From: CAZRDB01 sp964598695
GTDB lineage: Bacteria; Armatimonadota; Zipacnadia; UBA1398
Length of the DNA stretch: 50,588 nucleotides
NCBI GenBank assembly: GCA_964598695.1
Contig: CAZRDB010000012.1
Span: forward strand, 1 to 50,588
Direction of reading: 5' to 3'
The notes under the pieces were generated by a model. That model saw nothing but the letters and a program-made list of their open reading frames with translations. It had not been told where the DNA came from and made no database searches. Below, piece after piece: positions 48,629 through 50,588 of this stretch (the first letter of the stretch is position 1; each line of letters opens with the position of its first letter). The position numbers and the translations under genes were made by a program.

Positions 48629-49819
48629 CTAGAAGCGCCTCTTGCTCTTTCGGACGCTCTGGCTGCGCGCCTTCTTCGCGTCCTGCGCGCGCGGCTTGGT
48701 GCCGGCATCCAGCTCCGCACCCTCGCCCCCGTCGGCGGCGGCGACACTCGCGCCAGCCTCGGCCGCCGCAAGGCGCTCCGCCCGGCGCTGCTCCTCGGCG
48801 CGCCGCCGAGCCTCCGACGGGCCTGCGAGCGGTCGCAGGCCCTCGCGGGAACGGACGGTTCCGACCGCGGCGCCCTTCTTGCGCTCGAGGTGCTCCTCCC
48901 AGACCACAACGATCTGGCTGGCGTTGAAGATGGACGAGTAGGCGCCCGAGACCATACCGATCAGGAGGGCCACGATGAACTCGCGGATGGTGTCGCCGCC
49001 CCACAGCAACAGGCTGACGAGCACGAAGATCGCCGTGAGAACCGTGTTGACCGACCGCGACATCGTCTGCCACAGGGCGAAGTTGACCGTGTCGGCGTAC
49101 GGCTCGTGACGGGCCGACCGGCTCTGCATGTTCTCCCGGATCCGGTCGAAGATGATGATCGAGTCGTGCACCGAGAAGCCCAGAACCGTCAGCAGCGCCG
49201 CGATGAACGGCGAGTTGATCTCGATCCGGAACAGCGACATCGCGCCGATCAGGATGAGGGCGTCGTGCGCGAGCGCGGCCACCGCGCCGACCGCCATTCG
49301 CAGGTTGTAGCGGACCTTGAGGTAGATGAGGATCGCGCCGAGGCCGAAGATCAGCATGTACACGGCCTGGCGCCGCAGTTCGCGCCCGATGGTCGGACCG
49401 ACGAATGTCGCGTCCTCCTTGGGCTGCGTGACCGCGCCGAGCCTGTCGCCCAACTGCGCCTCGAGCAGCGACCGGAGACGCTCGCCCTCCGCATCGATGA
49501 GGTTGGCGTCATGGATCGGGAGCGTCGCGAGGATCTGGTGCTGATCGCCCATGTCGATGAGCTTGACAGCGCCGGCGTCGAGTCCCGCAGCCCGAGCGAT
49601 GTCGGCCGCGAGCTGGCCACGCTCGGCGATCCCGGTCGGCAGCGCCTTGCTCGGGGTGAACGCGATCGAGGCGCCGCCCGCGAAGTCGGTTCCGTAGTTC
49701 AGGCCGTTGGCGAAGAGGCTCCAGAGTCCGGGCACGATCACCAAGCCGGACAGGACGAACCAGACGACCTTCAGATGGACGAGATGGAGTCGGGGCGAGT
49801 CGCTAGAGCGGGCGTCCAC
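48629..49819 (-). CDS. secF: Protein translocase subunit SecF
   Basis: This 396-residue inner-membrane protein works with SecD to drive protein export with the proton-motive force. Six transmembrane helices and the signatures NYGTDFAGGASI, FVGPTIGRELRRQAVY and VLGFSVHDSIIIFDRIREN are present. After the last helix a charged Arg/Glu/Ala-rich tail of about 85 residues continues to the stop, longer than usual. I choose the GTG at 49819 because AGGGAGG sits 9 nt before it. An ATG at 49828 would touch that ribosome-binding site. It overlaps the end of secD. Confidence 0.93.
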   Translation of the reverse strand: MDARSSDSPRLHLVHLKVVWFVLSGLVIVPGLWSLFANGLNYGTDFAGGASIAFTPSKALPTGIAERGQLAADIARAAGLDAGAVKLIDMGDQHQILATLPIHDANLIDAEGERLRSLLEAQLGDRLGAVTQPKEDATFVGPTIGRELRRQAVYMLIFGLGAILIYLKVRYNLRMAVGAVAALAHDALILIGAMSLFRIEINSPFIAALLTVLGFSVHDSIIIFDRIRENMQSRSARHEPYADTVNFALWQTMSRSVNTVLTAIFVLVSLLLWGGDTIREFIVALLIGMVSGAYSSIFNASQIVVVWEEHLERKKGAAVGTVRSREGLRPLAGPSEARRRAEEQRRAERLAAAEAGASVAAADGGEGAELDAGTKPRAQDAKKARSQSVRKSKRRF

Positions 49820-50588
49820 GCTGGACATCCTCCCTACTCACGGATTCGGGCCGCGCGCCCAGGAAGAGCGACGCGTGCTTCCCGAGGGACGTGTGGATGA
49901 CGGCGTCCAGGAGCACGCGGCTCACGAAGACGGCCGTGTAGAGCGAGGCAAGCACGCTGATGATCAGGGTGATCGCGAAACCGCGAACCGCACCCGATCC
50001 GAAGATCCAGAGGATCGCGCAGGTGATGAGCGTCGAGACGTTGGCGTCGAAGATCGAGGTCCAGGCGCGCTCGAAGCCGATCTTGAGCGACATCGCGAGG
50101 GACTTGTTGCGGAGTTCCTCTTTCATGCGCTCGAAGATCAGGATGTTCGCGTCGACCGCCATACCGATCCCGAGGATCGCGCCGGCGATCCCGGTGAGGG
50201 TGAGCACGGCGCTGGCCATCACCAGGATCGCGATGACGATCCCCACGTAGAGCGTGAGCGCCACGTTGGCGATGAAGCCCGGGAGGCGGTAGTAGAAGAC
50301 CATGAAGACGTAGATGGCCAGGAGACCGATCACGCCGGCATAGAGGCTCTTCTGCACGTTGTCGGCGCCGAGCGTCGCGGAGACCCTGCGGTTCTCCTTC
50401 ATCTCGAGTTTGATCGGCAGGGCGCCCGCGTTGAGGAGCGTCTTGAGGTTGTTGGCCTCCTGGATCGTGTAGTTGCCCGTGATCTGGCCGTTGGCGCCGA
50501 TGGTGGTCTGGATCACCGGGGCCGACTCGATGACATCGTTGAGGACGATGGCCAGCGGCTCCTTGATGTGCTTGCTGGTGAAGTCGCG
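49803..50588 (-). CDS. secD: Protein translocase subunit SecD, C-terminal part
   Basis: The visible 261 residues are the C-terminal part of SecD and begin off the right edge in frame. They contain the end of the periplasmic P1 region (HIKEPLAIVLNDVIESAPVIQT), then the six-helix SecD/F-type membrane domain with GIAGAILGIGMAVDANILIFERMKEELRN. SecD pulls translocating proteins across the membrane. The stop at 49803 overlaps the start of secF, the normal arrangement. Confidence 0.95.
   Translation of the reverse strand, partial: RDFTSKHIKEPLAIVLNDVIESAPVIQTTIGANGQITGNYTIQEANNLKTLLNAGALPIKLEMKENRRVSATLGADNVQKSLYAGVIGLLAIYVFMVFYYRLPGFIANVALTLYVGIVIAILVMASAVLTLTGIAGAILGIGMAVDANILIFERMKEELRNKSLAMSLKIGFERAWTSIFDANVSTLITCAILWIFGSGAVRGFAITLIISVLASLYTAVFVSRVLLDAVIHTSLGKHASLFLGARPESVSREDVQRGRPL

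Overview
The window is about 50.6 kb of roughly 70% G+C bacterial DNA that is almost fully coding. I see no tRNA, rRNA, CRISPR array, insertion sequence or phage gene, and no gene-free stretch longer than 300 bases. Three 10-base N runs (6519-6528, 10043-10052, 10937-10946) mark scaffold joins, so this is probably a draft or metagenome-derived assembly. Several gene orders are deeply conserved: rpmF-plsX-fabH-fabD-fabG-acpP-fabF-rnc and rpsO-pnp-M16-dapB-asd-dapA-RNase J. Lipobox proteins, MreC/MreD, a FhaA/FhaB-type pair, QueH, family-4 UDG and a DUF6785-type membrane protein next to a Gfo/Idh/MocA oxidoreductase would suit Armatimonadota or a similar phylum. That placement is inference, not proof.

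Layout. 1-8.4 kb: the start of an M24-type peptidase and rpe (minus), then a plus-strand run of two FHA proteins, a lipoprotein, a secreted subtilase, a secreted beta-rich protein, a SpoIID-domain protein and TsaC. 8.3-10.6 kb: prs (minus), a small Cys-tailed protein and a methyltransferase broken by a gap. 10.6-18 kb: ribosomal protein L32, the fatty-acid synthesis cluster and RNase III. This cluster includes a FabG-like protein that has lost all its catalytic residues. 18-21.2 kb: a membrane PilZ protein, QueH, an HTH protein and a convergent HD-GYP protein. 21.4-35.2 kb: rpsO-pnp, an M16 peptidase, the lysine/DAP genes, UDG, RNase J, argJ-argB, a radical SAM protein and PgeF. 35.3-38.4 kb: the DUF6785-type membrane protein and the oxidoreductase. 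38.4-50.6 kb: an all-minus block running secD-secF, vanZ-like, a YchF-like GTPase, two cyclophilin genes, a 1319-residue STAND protein, two mreC-like genes and mreD.

How the genes work together. The lipid cluster makes acyl chains on ACP, and PlsX passes them to phospholipid synthesis. RNase III, PNPase, RNase J and S15 form an RNA-processing group, and strong hairpins lie exactly where RNase III autoregulation sites are known in other bacteria. PilZ and HD-GYP proteins point to c-di-GMP signalling. Most genes are packed with ATGA/GTGA/TGATG overlaps, which suggests translational coupling.

The most unusual locus is 38.4-44.6 kb. A cytoplasmic SIR2-like/STAND-NTPase/HEAT/PQQ-propeller protein is translationally coupled to two divergent MreC paralogues and lies just upstream of MreD. 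Its architecture resembles STAND conflict and signalling proteins, but it sits in a cell-elongation operon. A second recurring signal is a set of sigma70-type promoters with 17-18 bp spacers and -10 boxes of the form TAGANT. They include one built into the end of fabG that would drive acpP, and two pairs of interleaved divergent promoters.
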